Source of the DNA: Methanobrevibacter sp.
Lineage (GTDB): Archaea > Methanobacteriota > Methanobacteria > Methanobacteriales > Methanobacteriaceae
Assembly: GCF_017427765.1 (NCBI RefSeq)
Contig: NZ_JAFRSC010000013.1
Location: 1-45,538 of the forward strand
Length of the DNA: 45,538 bases
Direction: 5' to 3'
Part shown: positions 25,582-34,948 of the stretch, piece by piece
How positions within the stretch are numbered: position 1 is the stretch's first letter
Layout: the number at the start of each line of letters is the position of its first letter
Notes under the pieces: generated by a model
What the model was told of the DNA's origin: nothing
The model's database searches: none
The model's input: only the letters and a program-made list of their open reading frames with translations
Translations under genes and position numbers: made by a program

Positions 25582-26430
25582 ATGTTAAGAAAACCTGCTG
25601 TTGCCGGAGCATTTTATCCGGCTAATCCTGAAACACTAGTTAAAACTATTGAAAATTGTTTTTTAGATGATTTTGGGGTTGGGGAAATACCGAAATTGAA
25701 TAAATTTGATGGTGTAGATTATCCTATCAATATTATGGTTCCGCATGCAGGTTATCAATATTCCGGTGCAATAGCATCTCATAGCTATTGCAAATTAGTT
25801 CAAAATGGTTTTCCTGAAGTTTTTATTATATTAAGTCCTAATCACACAGGTTATGGTAGTGAAATTTCAGTGTTTAATGAAGGGGAGTGGATAACTCCTT
25901 TAGGTAGTGTAAATGTTGACGGCGAATTTGCAAACACATTAATTGATAATTCAGATATTGCAACTGCTGATTTTGCAGCTCACACTCATGAACACAGTAT
26001 TGAAGTTCAGCTACCTTTCTTACAATATTTTTCCAGTGATTTTAAAATAGTTCCAGTCACTATGGGTTCACAATCTTTTGCTGCTTCAAATGATTTGGCA
26101 AAAGCTATTGTTGAATCTGGCAAACAGTTAGGTAAATCCTATGCAGTTATTGCCAGCACTGATTTGTCTCATTTTAACAATCAGGAAAAAGCCAATAAGG
26201 TTGATGGTTTTGTTCTGGAAGATATTGCAGAGATGAATGAATTCAAACTTTTTGAAGAGGTTGTTCAGTACAATATAACAATGTGCGGTTACGGTCCGGT
26301 AATGACAACAATTGCTGTTTCAAAGATGACTGATAAAAACAATTGTGAAATATTGGCTTATGGAACAAGCGGTGATGTTACCGGAGATTTGACTTCGGTA
26401 GTAGGTTATGCTTCAGGTATTTTTAAATAA
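25582..26430 (+). CDS. MEMO1 family protein (AmmeMemoRadiSam protein B)
   Basis: 282-residue protein of the Memo family, structurally related to class III extradiol dioxygenases. Visible landmarks are RKPAVAGAFYPANPETL, MVPHAGYQYSGAIASHSY, LSPNHTGYG, THEHSIEVQLPFLQYF, ASTDLSHFNN and CGYGPVMTT, with the family's conserved His residues. The AMMECR1 and radical-SAM partners of the wider system are not in this window. It sits between rps2 and mvk, as in other Methanobacteriales. Biochemical role in archaea is not established. Confidence 0.93.
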   Translation: MLRKPAVAGAFYPANPETLVKTIENCFLDDFGVGEIPKLNKFDGVDYPINIMVPHAGYQYSGAIASHSYCKLVQNGFPEVFIILSPNHTGYGSEISVFNEGEWITPLGSVNVDGEFANTLIDNSDIATADFAAHTHEHSIEVQLPFLQYFSSDFKIVPVTMGSQSFAASNDLAKAIVESGKQLGKSYAVIASTDLSHFNNQEKANKVDGFVLEDIAEMNEFKLFEEVVQYNITMCGYGPVMTTIAVSKMTDKNNCEILAYGTSGDVTGDLTSVVGYASGIFK

Positions 26431-26439
26431 GGTGTATTT

Positions 26440-27402
26440 ATGATAGCTAAGGCTTCAGCTCCTGCAAAAGCAATTTTATTCGGAGAGCATTCTGTAGTTT
26501 ATGATGAACCTGCTATAGCGGGTGCTGTAAATAAAAGGGCTTATGTTACTATTAAGGAATCTGAAGATGACAGATCTATTTTTAGAGCTCCAAATATTAA
26601 TTTTGAAGCGCAACTTCTTACACGTGAAAAGAAATATATTTTATTGAAAGGAAAACCTGGTATTATTAGATATATCTTAGAGTCTCTTTACAGAGTACAT
26701 GACCATACTCCAATTGATATTACATTGTCATCAAATGTACCTATCGGTTCGGGGCTTGGATCTTCTGCAGCGGTTACAGTAGCTACTTTGGCTGCATTGT
26801 ATAGATATCACAATATTCGTTTTAATAAAAAATCTCTAGCTCATGACGCCCACATGGTTGAACAGGCAGTTCAGGGTGTTGCAAGCCCGCTTGACACTTT
26901 AGTTTCTACTTATGGAGGTCTTGTTTATTTATCCAGAAATAAAAAAGTTGAGCATTTTAAAGTTAATTTTAATGTTCCTTTTGTAGTGGGATATACTACA
27001 AAACATGGAAACACCGGTAAAATGGTAAAGGACGTTAGAAATCTTAAAAACAAAAATCCTAAAATTATCAATCCGGTAATAACATCCATGGGTAATCTGA
27101 CTAATTATGCAAAACAGGCTATTTTAAAAAGAGATTTCAATAAAGTTGGAGAATTGATGAATATTAATCATGGATTTCTTGATGTTTTAGGAGTAAATAC
27201 ATTAGAATTATCCAGAATGGTATATAATGCACGGGAAGCTGGTGCTATTGGTTCTAAAACCACTGGTGCTGGTGGTGGGGGTAGTATTATTGCACTCTGC
27301 CCAGGCAAAGTGGATGAAGTTGCTGAGGCCATAGCTCGTGATGATAATATTTTAAAAATCCATTTCACTCGAAAAGGAGTTTCTTCAAGGGTTTATAAGT
27401 GA
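26440..27402 (+). CDS. mvk: Mevalonate kinase
   Basis: Phosphorylates mevalonate with ATP, early in archaeal isoprenoid lipid synthesis. The 320 residues carry the GHMP kinase motifs: ASAPAKAILFGEHSVVYDEP, the phosphate-binding PIGSGLGSSAAV (101-112), SPLDTLVSTYGGLVYL and the C-terminal TTGAGGGGSIIALCPG. GGTG lies before the ATG. It is followed four bases later by ipk and then fni and idsA, so the pathway genes are clustered. Confidence 0.95.
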   Translation: MIAKASAPAKAILFGEHSVVYDEPAIAGAVNKRAYVTIKESEDDRSIFRAPNINFEAQLLTREKKYILLKGKPGIIRYILESLYRVHDHTPIDITLSSNVPIGSGLGSSAAVTVATLAALYRYHNIRFNKKSLAHDAHMVEQAVQGVASPLDTLVSTYGGLVYLSRNKKVEHFKVNFNVPFVVGYTTKHGNTGKMVKDVRNLKNKNPKIINPVITSMGNLTNYAKQAILKRDFNKVGELMNINHGFLDVLGVNTLELSRMVYNAREAGAIGSKTTGAGGGGSIIALCPGKVDEVAEAIARDDNILKIHFTRKGVSSRVYK

Positions 27403-27406
27403 TTTT

Positions 27407-28207
27407 ATGATAATTTTAAAAATTGGTGGAAGTATCCTGACCAATAAAGATTCTGCTGAAAGTGAAATTGACAGTGATTCTTTAAAAAGAATAGCTGGTG
27501 AAATCAAGTCTTCACTTGACAAGTCAGATAAGCAATTAATCATTGTTCATGGTGCGGGGTCATTCGGACATCCGCCTGCCAAGGAATATAAGATCGGTGA
27601 GGTGTTTGATGAAAGTGAACTGCCACAAAAAAGAATCGGATTTTGCAAAACACAGAATGCAGTTAAAAAGTTAAACATGCTAATCTGTGAAGCATTCATT
27701 GAGGAAGACTTGCCGGTTGTTGCAATTCCTGCTTCAAGTTTCATGACTGCTACAAATAAACGAATCACTAAAGGAAATTTGGAATCTTTTAAAAATTATC
27801 TTTCTAAAGGTTTTATTCCAGTTATTTATGGTGATGTTGTCTTGGACAGCGAGCTTGAAATCTGCGTAATTTCAGGTGACCAGTTAATTCAATACTTGGC
27901 CGTAAATCTAAATCCTGATAAGGTAATTCTGGGAACTGACGTTGATGGAGTTTACAACAAGAATCCTAAAACACATGATGATGCAATATTTTTCGAAAAA
28001 TTCTCATCAATTGAAGATTTAGACACTTTGGAAGGAACTACAAATGTCGATGTGACAGGTGGAATGGTTGGAAAAATTAAAGAACTTTTATATTTAGCAG
28101 ATTTAGGAATCGAATCTATGATAATAAATGCTGAAGTTAAAAATAATATTTTCAAAGTTTTGGAAGATGAAAAGGTAAAAGGAACAATAATTTCAAGGGG
28201 AAATTAA
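27407..28207 (+). CDS. ipk: Isopentenyl phosphate kinase
   Basis: Converts isopentenyl phosphate to IPP, the last step of archaeal mevalonate routes. The 266 residues belong to the amino acid kinase fold: [14 protein letters not shown] at the start, [17 protein letters not shown] with catalytic-type His 55, [20 protein letters not shown] and [14 protein letters not shown]. It starts five bases after mvk and ends four bases before fni. Confidence 0.94.
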   Translation: MIILKIGGSILTNKDSAESEIDSDSLKRIAGEIKSSLDKSDKQLIIVHGAGSFGHPPAKEYKIGEVFDESELPQKRIGFCKTQNAVKKLNMLICEAFIEEDLPVVAIPASSFMTATNKRITKGNLESFKNYLSKGFIPVIYGDVVLDSELEICVISGDQLIQYLAVNLNPDKVILGTDVDGVYNKNPKTHDDAIFFEKFSSIEDLDTLEGTTNVDVTGGMVGKIKELLYLADLGIESMIINAEVKNNIFKVLEDEKVKGTIISRGN

Positions 28208-28211
28208 AAAT

Positions 28212-29258
28212 ATGATTTCAGATAGAAAATTAGAGCATTTATTAATTTGTGAAAATTATGATGTGGAGTTTAAAAATAAAACTACTGGATTTGAAGATAT
28301 AGAATTAATCCATAATGTGTTTCCTGAAGTGGATAAGAATGAAATTGATTTATCAACTTCAGTATTTGGTAAAAAATTAGACTCTCCTTTATTTATTACA
28401 GCTATTACTGGTGGCCATCCGGCTGCAAAATCAATAAACAAGCAATTGGCAATAGCAGCTGAAAATAATAATATTGCTTTGGGTGTTGGATCTCAAAGAG
28501 CTGCCTGTGAGCATCCCGAACTTGCTGATACTTACACTGTTGTTCGTGAGAATGCTCCGGATTGTTTGCTTGTCGGAAACATTGGCGCACCACAACTTAA
28601 TTTAGCAGAAAAAGCAGTTGAAATTTTAGATGCAGATATTTTGGCAATTCATCTAAATCCTCTTCAGGAATCTATTCAACCGGAAGGTGATTTGGATGCA
28701 AGAGGTTACACTGACTTAATCAGTCAAATTACACAATCAGTTGATATTCCAGTACTTGCAAAAGAAACAGGATGTGGAATATCTGCAGAATCAGCAAAGG
28801 TTCTGGTTGATGCAGGTGTTGATTTTATTGATATTGAAGGTGCTGGCGGAACTAGCTGGGCTGCAGTTGAGACCTACCGCGCTGAAGACAGATATTTAGG
28901 TGAAATATTTTGGGATTGGGGAATTCCTACAGCAATTAGTACTGCTGAAGTTACTAATGCAGTTGAAATTCCGGTTATTTCTTCCGGAGGAATTCGAACA
29001 GGTCTTGAAGCGGCTAAAGCTATTGCTCTTGGAGCTGATGCTGTGGGCATGGCATTGCCATTTTTAAAAAATTGTGCATCTCAAAAACAACTTAATGATT
29101 TTATTAATAGATTTAATGATTCACTTAGAATTGCAATGTTTTTAGTTGGAGCTAACAACATTGAAGAACTAAAACAATCTAATTTAGTCATTCGAGGAAA
29201 AACAAGGGAGTGGCTCAATGAAAGAGGAATTAACACTAAAAATTATTCAAGGAGATAA
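28212..29258 (+). CDS. fni: Isopentenyl-diphosphate delta-isomerase type 2
   Basis: FMN-dependent isomerase that interconverts IPP and DMAPP. The 348 residues form a TIM barrel with [83 protein letters not shown] and the FMN-phosphate motif [25 protein letters not shown] precedes the ATG. Cotranscribed with mvk and ipk. Confidence 0.96.
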   Translation: MISDRKLEHLLICENYDVEFKNKTTGFEDIELIHNVFPEVDKNEIDLSTSVFGKKLDSPLFITAITGGHPAAKSINKQLAIAAENNNIALGVGSQRAACEHPELADTYTVVRENAPDCLLVGNIGAPQLNLAEKAVEILDADILAIHLNPLQESIQPEGDLDARGYTDLISQITQSVDIPVLAKETGCGISAESAKVLVDAGVDFIDIEGAGGTSWAAVETYRAEDRYLGEIFWDWGIPTAISTAEVTNAVEIPVISSGGIRTGLEAAKAIALGADAVGMALPFLKNCASQKQLNDFINRFNDSLRIAMFLVGANNIEELKQSNLVIRGKTREWLNERGINTKNYSRR

Positions 29259-29261
29259 AAC

Positions 29262-30605
29262 ATGAGTGTAGAAGTAATCGCTATCGGCGGATATCAAGAA
29301 GTCGGGAAAAACATGACTGCTGTTAGGATTGGCGAAGATGTAATTATCTTTGATATGGGAATCCATCTTGACAGAATCAGTATGCATGAAGATACTGATA
29401 TTGATAGAATGCATAGCTTAGATTTAATTGAAAGAGGAGTTATTCCAGACGATACCTTAATGAAAGATGTGGATGGTAAAGTAAAAGGAATAGTATTCTC
29501 TCACGGTCACTTGGACCATATTGGTGCAGTAGCCAAATTGGCTCACAGATATGATGCACCATTAATCGGAACACCGTATACTGCTGCTTTAATTGAAAAA
29601 CAGATTAAAGGTGAACGTAAATTTAAGGTTACAAATCCAATCAGACCTTTAAACCCTGGAAGTAAATTGAAATTATCTAAAGATATTACTTTAGAGTTTG
29701 TTCAATCTACTCACAGTATTCCGCAGGCAGTATTTCCGGTATTGCATACTCCAGAAGGAGTTATTGTGTATGCATTAGACTTTAAATTTGATAATCATCA
29801 AAAAGTATCTCCACCTCCTGATTACAAAAGGTTAAAAGAACTTGGAAGGAAAGGAGTGCTTGCTTTAATTGTTGAGACAACTAATGCCAAAAACTATAAT
29901 GAGGTTAAAACTCATTCAGAAAGAATAGCTAAAAATATTTTAGAGGACGTAATGAAAGGGCCTCTTCAAGAGAAAACTGGTATGATTGTTACCACATTTT
30001 CATCTCACGTTGAACGTGTACAGGCTATTGCAGATATCGCTAAAAAAAGCCATAGGGAAATATTCTTCCTAGGAAGGTCTATGGAAAGGTTCTGCGGAAT
30101 AGCACAAAAACTGGGTATTTTAAAATTACCGAAAAATGCCAGTATTTACGGCTCTCCAAAAGCTGTCAATAAAGCTTTAATGAGAGCTGATGAAGACAGG
30201 GCAAATTATTTGCTTGTAACTACAGGTCACCAAGGTGAACCTGATGCATTACTTCCAAGAATCGCTAATGGCAGAACACCATTCAATATTAAAAAGGGAG
30301 ATAATGTAATCATTTCAGCACCAATCATTCCGAATCCAACCAATGCTGCAAATAGGCATATTATGGAAAGGAGATTGAAATTAAAAGGTGCTAGAATTTA
30401 TCCGAATGCTCACGTTTCTGGACACGCTGGAAGAGAAGATCACAGAGAATTCCTACGTATGTTAAAACCACAACATATTATTCCAGCACACGGAGACTTA
30501 TCAATGCTTGCAGCTTACGCTGAACTTGCCGAAGAGGAAGGTTATAGGATAGGATATGACATTCATATCTTAAGGAATGCTCAGGCACAAGTTTTTAAAA
30601 GTTAA
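29262..30605 (+). CDS. RNase J family ribonuclease (beta-CASP)
   Basis: Metallo-beta-lactamase/beta-CASP nuclease for mRNA decay or processing; archaeal RNase J proteins are 5'-3' exonucleases. In 447 residues the metal motif FSHGHLDHIGA places ligands at His 81, His 83, Asp 85 and His 86, with STHSIPQAV, VYALDFKFD, the beta-CASP TTFSSHVERV and the C-terminal HVSGHAGREDHREFL and PAHGDLS motifs. It starts three bases after fni. Why a nuclease gene lies inside the isoprenoid operon is unknown. Confidence 0.94.
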   Translation: MSVEVIAIGGYQEVGKNMTAVRIGEDVIIFDMGIHLDRISMHEDTDIDRMHSLDLIERGVIPDDTLMKDVDGKVKGIVFSHGHLDHIGAVAKLAHRYDAPLIGTPYTAALIEKQIKGERKFKVTNPIRPLNPGSKLKLSKDITLEFVQSTHSIPQAVFPVLHTPEGVIVYALDFKFDNHQKVSPPPDYKRLKELGRKGVLALIVETTNAKNYNEVKTHSERIAKNILEDVMKGPLQEKTGMIVTTFSSHVERVQAIADIAKKSHREIFFLGRSMERFCGIAQKLGILKLPKNASIYGSPKAVNKALMRADEDRANYLLVTTGHQGEPDALLPRIANGRTPFNIKKGDNVIISAPIIPNPTNAANRHIMERRLKLKGARIYPNAHVSGHAGREDHREFLRMLKPQHIIPAHGDLSMLAAYAELAEEEGYRIGYDIHILRNAQAQVFKS

Positions 30606-30617
30606 AGAGGGAATAAT

Positions 30618-31598
30618 ATGAGTGATGTAAAAGAAGTGTTAGGAAATTATTCAACTGACATTACAAAAACTATTGAAGAGGAATTGGCAACTATTACTCC
30701 GGATAATCTTGCAGAAGCATCAGTTTATCTTACAAGAGCTGGTGGAAAAATGCTCAGACCGGCTTTAACTTTAATTGTTGCTGAAGCTGTTGGAGGAAAA
30801 CGCGAAAATGCACTTAAATCCGCTGCAGCTATAGAATTGATTCATACATTTTCACTTATTCATGATGATATCATGGATCAGGATGATATGAGGAGAGGAA
30901 TGCCATCAGTTCACAAGGTTTGGGGTGATGATGTAGCTATCCTTGCAGGTGACACTTTATTTTCAAAAGCTTTTGAAATAATTATAGGCACTGAGGGCAC
31001 TAGTTCAGAGCAAAACAACAAGGCATTGGCTACTGTTGCAGATGCATGTGTAAAAATCTGTGAAGGTCAGGCATCTGATATGGGCTTTGAAGATAGATTT
31101 GATGTGACTGAAGATGAGTACATGGAAATGATTTTCAAAAAAACTGGTGCACTGATTGCTGCTGCTACTAAAGCAGGAGCTATCATGGGAGGAGCATCAG
31201 ATGAAGTCATTGAAGCAATGTATGAATATGGTCGTTTAATTGGACTTGCTTTCCAAATTCAGGATGATTATCTTGACTTGGCTTCCGATGAAGAAACATT
31301 AGGAAAACCTATTGGATCAGATATTGGAAAAGGCAAGATGACTATTATTGCAATTAAAGGTTTGGATAATGTTGAGGATGATAAGTTATTAGAAATTTTA
31401 AAAGCTGAAGAAAATTCTCAAGATGAGATAGATGAGGCAATTGAAATTTTATCAAATTGTGGTGCTATTGAATATGCTCGCAATTTGGCACTAGAATCTG
31501 TTGACCAAGCTAAAGAAGTACTTGAAATATTACCTGATTCTTCATCCAAACAGGTACTTGCAAACATTGCAGATTTCGTACTTGAGAGAAGTGCATAA
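30618..31598 (+). CDS. idsA: Short-chain isoprenyl diphosphate synthase (FPP/GGPP synthase)
   Basis: Condenses IPP with allylic diphosphates to make the C15/C20 chains of archaeal lipids. The 326 residues carry the first Asp-rich motif DDIMD (83-87, within [13 protein letters not shown]) and the second, FQIQDDYLD (212-220). A bulky Phe 78 stands five residues before the first motif, a position known to limit chain length, consistent with C20 products. GAGGG precedes the ATG. Last gene of the isoprenoid operon; a terminator overlaps its stop codon. Confidence 0.95.
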   Translation: MSDVKEVLGNYSTDITKTIEEELATITPDNLAEASVYLTRAGGKMLRPALTLIVAEAVGGKRENALKSAAAIELIHTFSLIHDDIMDQDDMRRGMPSVHKVWGDDVAILAGDTLFSKAFEIIIGTEGTSSEQNNKALATVADACVKICEGQASDMGFEDRFDVTEDEYMEMIFKKTGALIAAATKAGAIMGGASDEVIEAMYEYGRLIGLAFQIQDDYLDLASDEETLGKPIGSDIGKGKMTIIAIKGLDNVEDDKLLEILKAEENSQDEIDEAIEILSNCGAIEYARNLALESVDQAKEVLEILPDSSSKQVLANIADFVLERSA

Positions 31599-31625
31599 TT
31601 TCTCTCTTTTTTACTATTTTTTTTA
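31584..31625 (+). terminator. Hairpin enclosing the idsA stop codon plus two T runs
   Basis: GAGAGAA (31584-31590) pairs perfectly with TTCTCTC (31600-31606); the nine-base loop carries the TAA stop. T6 follows at once, then ACTA and T8. A textbook intrinsic-terminator layout. Confidence 0.65.
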
Positions 31626-31960
31626 GAATTAGAAAATTATTTTTATGGTTCCGGGCGAACCCAGAACCACTAATTTTTATGCTAGATTTCTCTGTGAAGT
31701 AATTGCATGAAATTTCTATATTTTTTTGGTAATACGTATATGAATTTATTCAATGAAGCATGTCATTTGAATGATTTTTTATTTTTAGATATATAGAAAT
31801 TTCCGTGTTTTTGATAATATTAGATATTATCGTCTATAATTATGTTTAAAGAATTATATAATCTTTTTTATTCTTTTCTGGGACAATTTTACACTCTTAA
31901 AGCAATTTTTCGAAGTGGGGTCAATAATATTTATTAATGATTTATTCACAATATATTATT
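31626..31960. ncRNA. Structured intergenic element, possible small RNA
   Basis: About 335 bases without a coding frame. Four folds are visible. A GC-rich hairpin in an AT-rich setting: TGGTTC-C-GGG-CGAA-CCC-A-GAACCA (31646-31669). A perfect 13-base inverted pair GAAATTTCTATAT (31709-31721) and ATATAGAAATTTC (31791-31803). Inside it ATTCAATGA (31748-31756) pairs with TCATTTGAAT (31763-31772) with one bulged T. A tight hairpin GATAATAT-TAG-ATATTATC (31813-31831). This could be a structured RNA, a tiny transposon-like relic with terminal inverted repeats, or a leader; the type is a guess. Confidence 0.35.
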
Positions 31961-32752
31961 ATGAAAGGTATAATTGGAGCTATAAGTGGGGACATCATTG
32001 GTTCAACCAGGGAGTTTGACCCCATAAAAACTAAGGATTTTGACTTATTTACAAGAAGGTCCATATTCACTGATGATACTATAATGACATTGGCAGTAGC
32101 TAAGTGGTTATGTGAAAATAAAGATTCAAAAGATGTTTTGATTAAAAATTTAAAATATTTTGGTAATTTATATCCCAATGCAGGTTATGGTGGCAGGTTT
32201 TATGAATGGTTAAGACAGGACAGTCCCGAACCTTATGGCAGTTGGGCAAACGGATCTGCAATGCGCGTTTCACCATGTGCTTGGGTTGCAGATACTCTTG
32301 AGGAAGCACAGGATTTGGCTTACACTTCTGCTGTTGTAACTCACAATCATCCTGAAGGCATTAAAGGAGCGCTTGCGACCGTAGATGCAATTTATCTTGC
32401 AAGAGTTGGCGCAAGCAAAGATGAAATTAAAGACCATGTTGAAGTTAGATATGAATATGATTTAAGCAGGCCATTAGATGAAATAAGGTCTTATTATTCT
32501 TTTGACGTGTCTTGCAAAGGAAGTGTCCCTGAATCAATAATTTGCTTTTTAGAAGCCAATGACTTTGAAGATGCAGTTAGAAATGCAGTATCTTTAGGCG
32601 GTGACGCCGATACACAAGCTGCAATTGCAGGAAGTATTGCATCAGCATTTTGGGATGTTCCTAAAAGTATTTCATATAAAACTATTCATCGTCTGGATTA
32701 TACGTTGCTAAATGTTTTCATTGATTTTGAAGAGAAATTTAACTCTGTTTAG
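31961..32752 (+). CDS. ADP-ribosylglycohydrolase family protein
   Basis: Member of the DraG/ARH family, which removes ADP-ribose from proteins or nucleic acids using two metal ions. From the ATG at 31961 it has 263 residues: IGAISGDIIGSTRE, the metal motif SIFTDDTIMTLAVA, GYGGRFYEWL, NGSAMRVSPCAW, VVTHNHPEGIKGA and the second metal motif SLGGDADTQAAIAGSIA. The upstream ATG at 31937 would add eight poorly conserved residues. No ribosome binding site precedes 31961 but a TATA-like TTTATTAAT lies 23-31 bases before it, so a leaderless message is likely. Its last 14 bases overlap the end of the regulator on the other strand. Confidence 0.9.
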   Translation: MKGIIGAISGDIIGSTREFDPIKTKDFDLFTRRSIFTDDTIMTLAVAKWLCENKDSKDVLIKNLKYFGNLYPNAGYGGRFYEWLRQDSPEPYGSWANGSAMRVSPCAWVADTLEEAQDLAYTSAVVTHNHPEGIKGALATVDAIYLARVGASKDEIKDHVEVRYEYDLSRPLDEIRSYYSFDVSCKGSVPESIICFLEANDFEDAVRNAVSLGGDADTQAAIAGSIASAFWDVPKSISYKTIHRLDYTLLNVFIDFEEKFNSV

Positions 32753-33518
32753 ATTTCTTTTTTAATTTTTTTAACTGATTCATGAATCTGTCATCGTAGT
32801 TTCGCGCTATATCTTCGTATTTATTCCAGATTCCAATTGCTGTTTGTGGAATTACATTTCGTTTATCCTCCGTAAACTTTGTGTATGTATGCATCATTTC
32901 CTTTGAATCTGAAATGATAAGCTTAACAAATGGAATATCTGCTTTTTGGATATTGATGTCATTTTCCTTAAAAAGTTGGATAATGTTAAACTCTTCATCA
33001 TTGATATAGCAAGTTGGTGAAGCGAGGATATTTACTCTTAAATCTGATCTGTTTTTAAGGGCTTTTACTAATTCATCCCCTTCGCCTTCAAAGAGAAATC
33101 CTATTCTCATATTTATTGATTTTTTTGCCCTTTTTATGATTTCAAGTTCCTGTGAGATAATCTTGTCAACGCCATATATTCTCCAGATAGGGGCCTGAAC
33201 CTGACTCATACCATTTTCATAAACGTATGTTAACCTTGTAATGGTATCATCAATTTCGCTGTCCAGCCGTTCTTTTTCACGGGATAATACCTCAACTGGA
33301 GATTTAACGTTGTATGTTAATGGTCTTCCATCCTCAATGTCAATGAAATTCTTTTCATTTAGTTTTTTCAACACATCATATATTTTGCTTCTTGGAATGT
33401 TGGCACTTTCGGACACTTCAACTGCAGTTGCGGATATCAGTGATGTCAGTGCAACATATGCCTGGGCTTCATACATTGTTAATCCAATTCCTTTTAAAAC
33501 TGATAAATTTTCATCCAT
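32739..33518 (-). CDS. TrmB-type transcriptional regulator
   Basis: 259-residue regulator. An N-terminal winged helix (LKGIGLTMYEAQAYVALTSL, then VSESANIPRSKIYDVLKKLN with the recognition helix) is followed by a linker with coiled-coil character and a C-terminal TrmB-like ligand domain. The ATG follows no ribosome binding site; a TATA-like box lies about 25-30 bases upstream inside the dyad sites, so a leaderless, autoregulated message is plausible. It is divergent from hcp, 119 bases away, and is the obvious candidate to control it. Ligand unknown. Confidence 0.88.
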   Translation of the reverse strand: MDENLSVLKGIGLTMYEAQAYVALTSLISATAVEVSESANIPRSKIYDVLKKLNEKNFIDIEDGRPLTYNVKSPVEVLSREKERLDSEIDDTITRLTYVYENGMSQVQAPIWRIYGVDKIISQELEIIKRAKKSINMRIGFLFEGEGDELVKALKNRSDLRVNILASPTCYINDEEFNIIQLFKENDINIQKADIPFVKLIISDSKEMMHTYTKFTEDKRNVIPQTAIGIWNKYEDIARNYDDRFMNQLKKLKKKSKQS

Positions 33519-33530
33519 AATAATATTTTG

Positions 33531-33575
33531 AAAGTAACCATATATAATTGTTACTTTTAACCCTTAACAAGTGAC
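33531..33575. promoter_or_regulatory. Operator-like dyads between trmB-type gene and hcp
   Basis: AAAGTAAC (33531-33538) and GTTACTTT (33550-33557) are perfect inverted copies 11 bases apart; AAGTGAC (33569-33575) forms a second dyad with GTTACTT (33550-33556), one mismatch, 12 bases apart. The regulator's own TATA-like box lies inside the first dyad and the hcp TATA box starts seven bases after the last half-site. Three evenly spaced half-sites suggest binding by the adjacent regulator. Confidence 0.6.
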
Positions 33576-33581
33576 AAAATC

Positions 33582-33589
33582 TTTATATA
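33582..33589 (+). promoter_or_regulatory. hcp TATA box
   Basis: TTTATATA about 50 bases before the hcp ATG and directly after the operator-like dyads. Good match to an archaeal TATA element; transcription would start near 33612. Confidence 0.6.
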
Positions 33590-33637
33590 CTCTCTTTAAT
33601 TAAATAAATATTAACAACTCTTAAAGAGGTAATTATT

Positions 33638-34945
33638 ATGGCAGACGGATTAGATATGTTTTGTTATCAATGTTCCCAAACCGCTAAAGGTACAGGATGT
33701 ACTGTTAGTGGAGTTTGTGGTAAAAAACCAACCGTAGCAAGATTACAGGATAACTTAATCTTCACTATGAAAGGAATAAGTGCATACAACTACAACGCAA
33801 ATGTTTTAGGAGCTTATGATCCTGAAATCGATGCATTTTTAACCAAAGGATTGTACACAACATTAACTAACGTTAATTTTGATGTTCAGGATTTAGTTGC
33901 ATTGGCACTTGAAGCTGGTGAAAAAAGCGTAGCTGTAATGAGATTACTCAAAGACGCTCACATTAAAGCTTACGGTGAACCACAACCTGTAGAAGTTAAA
34001 GTTGGGGCACAAGAAGGTCCTGCAATAATTGTAACCGGGCACGACTTAAAAGCTCTCGAAGAATTATTAAAACAAGTTGAAGGAACAGACATTAAAGTTT
34101 ACACTCACTCTGAAATGTTACCTGCTCACGGATATCCTGGATTAAACAAATACGAAAACCTAGCAGGACAATTAGGTGGAGCATGGCATGATCAAAGAAC
34201 AATCTTTAAGAAATACAATGCAGCAATCGTTGGAACCAGTAACTGTGTACTTCCTGCTCTTGACGCATACAAAGAAAGAATGTTCACTATGGATGTAGCT
34301 AAACTTGAAGGAGTAAAAACTATAGATGATTATGATTTCTCAGAAGTTATTGAATGCGCAAAATCTCTTGGATCTCTAGAACCAGAAGAATTAACTACCA
34401 TAACTACTGGTTGGAGTGCAGGAGCTATTGTAGAACATGCTGATACAATTAAAAGATTAGTTGAAGAAGGTAAAATCAGAAGATTCTTCGTTGTCGGAGG
34501 ATGTGACAAAGCAGCTAAACACAACGATTATTACAGAGAATTCGTACAGAACTTACCTCAAGACACTGTAATTTTAACATTAGCATGCGGTAAATACAAA
34601 TTCAATGACTTAGATTTAGGTGATATTGAAGGTATTCCAAGATTATTGGATGTAGGTCAATGTAACGATACTATTGTCGCAGTGGATGTGGCATTAGCAT
34701 TATCTGAATTATTTGACTTGCCATTAAATGATTTACCATTAACTATTGTGCTCAGTTGGATGGAACAAAAAGCAGCTGCAGTTTTATGGGCATTATTATA
34801 CCTTGGAAAAACTGACATGTGGATTGGACCGATTCTTCCTGCATGGTGTAATGAAGACATCATCAATGTCCTAGTTGAAAATTACAACTTGACTCCAACA
34901 ACTGGTGATGCAATAGCCGATATTAAAACTATTATGGGGGAATAA
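33638..34945 (+). CDS. hcp: Hydroxylamine reductase / hybrid cluster protein (Hcp)
   Basis: Fe-S protein with a [4Fe-4S] and a hybrid [4Fe-2O-2S] cluster; reduces hydroxylamine in vitro and acts as an NO reductase or S-nitrosylase in bacteria. The 435 residues start with the cluster motif Cys 9, 12, 21, 27 (CxxC-x8-C-x5-C). The hybrid cluster region is seen in [36 protein letters not shown] and [18 protein letters not shown]. The length is that of the short archaeal (class III) form, which lacks a helical bundle. AGAGGT precedes the ATG. It forms an operon with a cupin gene. Confidence 0.95.
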   Translation: MADGLDMFCYQCSQTAKGTGCTVSGVCGKKPTVARLQDNLIFTMKGISAYNYNANVLGAYDPEIDAFLTKGLYTTLTNVNFDVQDLVALALEAGEKSVAVMRLLKDAHIKAYGEPQPVEVKVGAQEGPAIIVTGHDLKALEELLKQVEGTDIKVYTHSEMLPAHGYPGLNKYENLAGQLGGAWHDQRTIFKKYNAAIVGTSNCVLPALDAYKERMFTMDVAKLEGVKTIDDYDFSEVIECAKSLGSLEPEELTTITTGWSAGAIVEHADTIKRLVEEGKIRRFFVVGGCDKAAKHNDYYREFVQNLPQDTVILTLACGKYKFNDLDLGDIEGIPRLLDVGQCNDTIVAVDVALALSELFDLPLNDLPLTIVLSWMEQKAAAVLWALLYLGKTDMWIGPILPAWCNEDIINVLVENYNLTPTTGDAIADIKTIMGE

Positions 34946-34948
34946 GCA

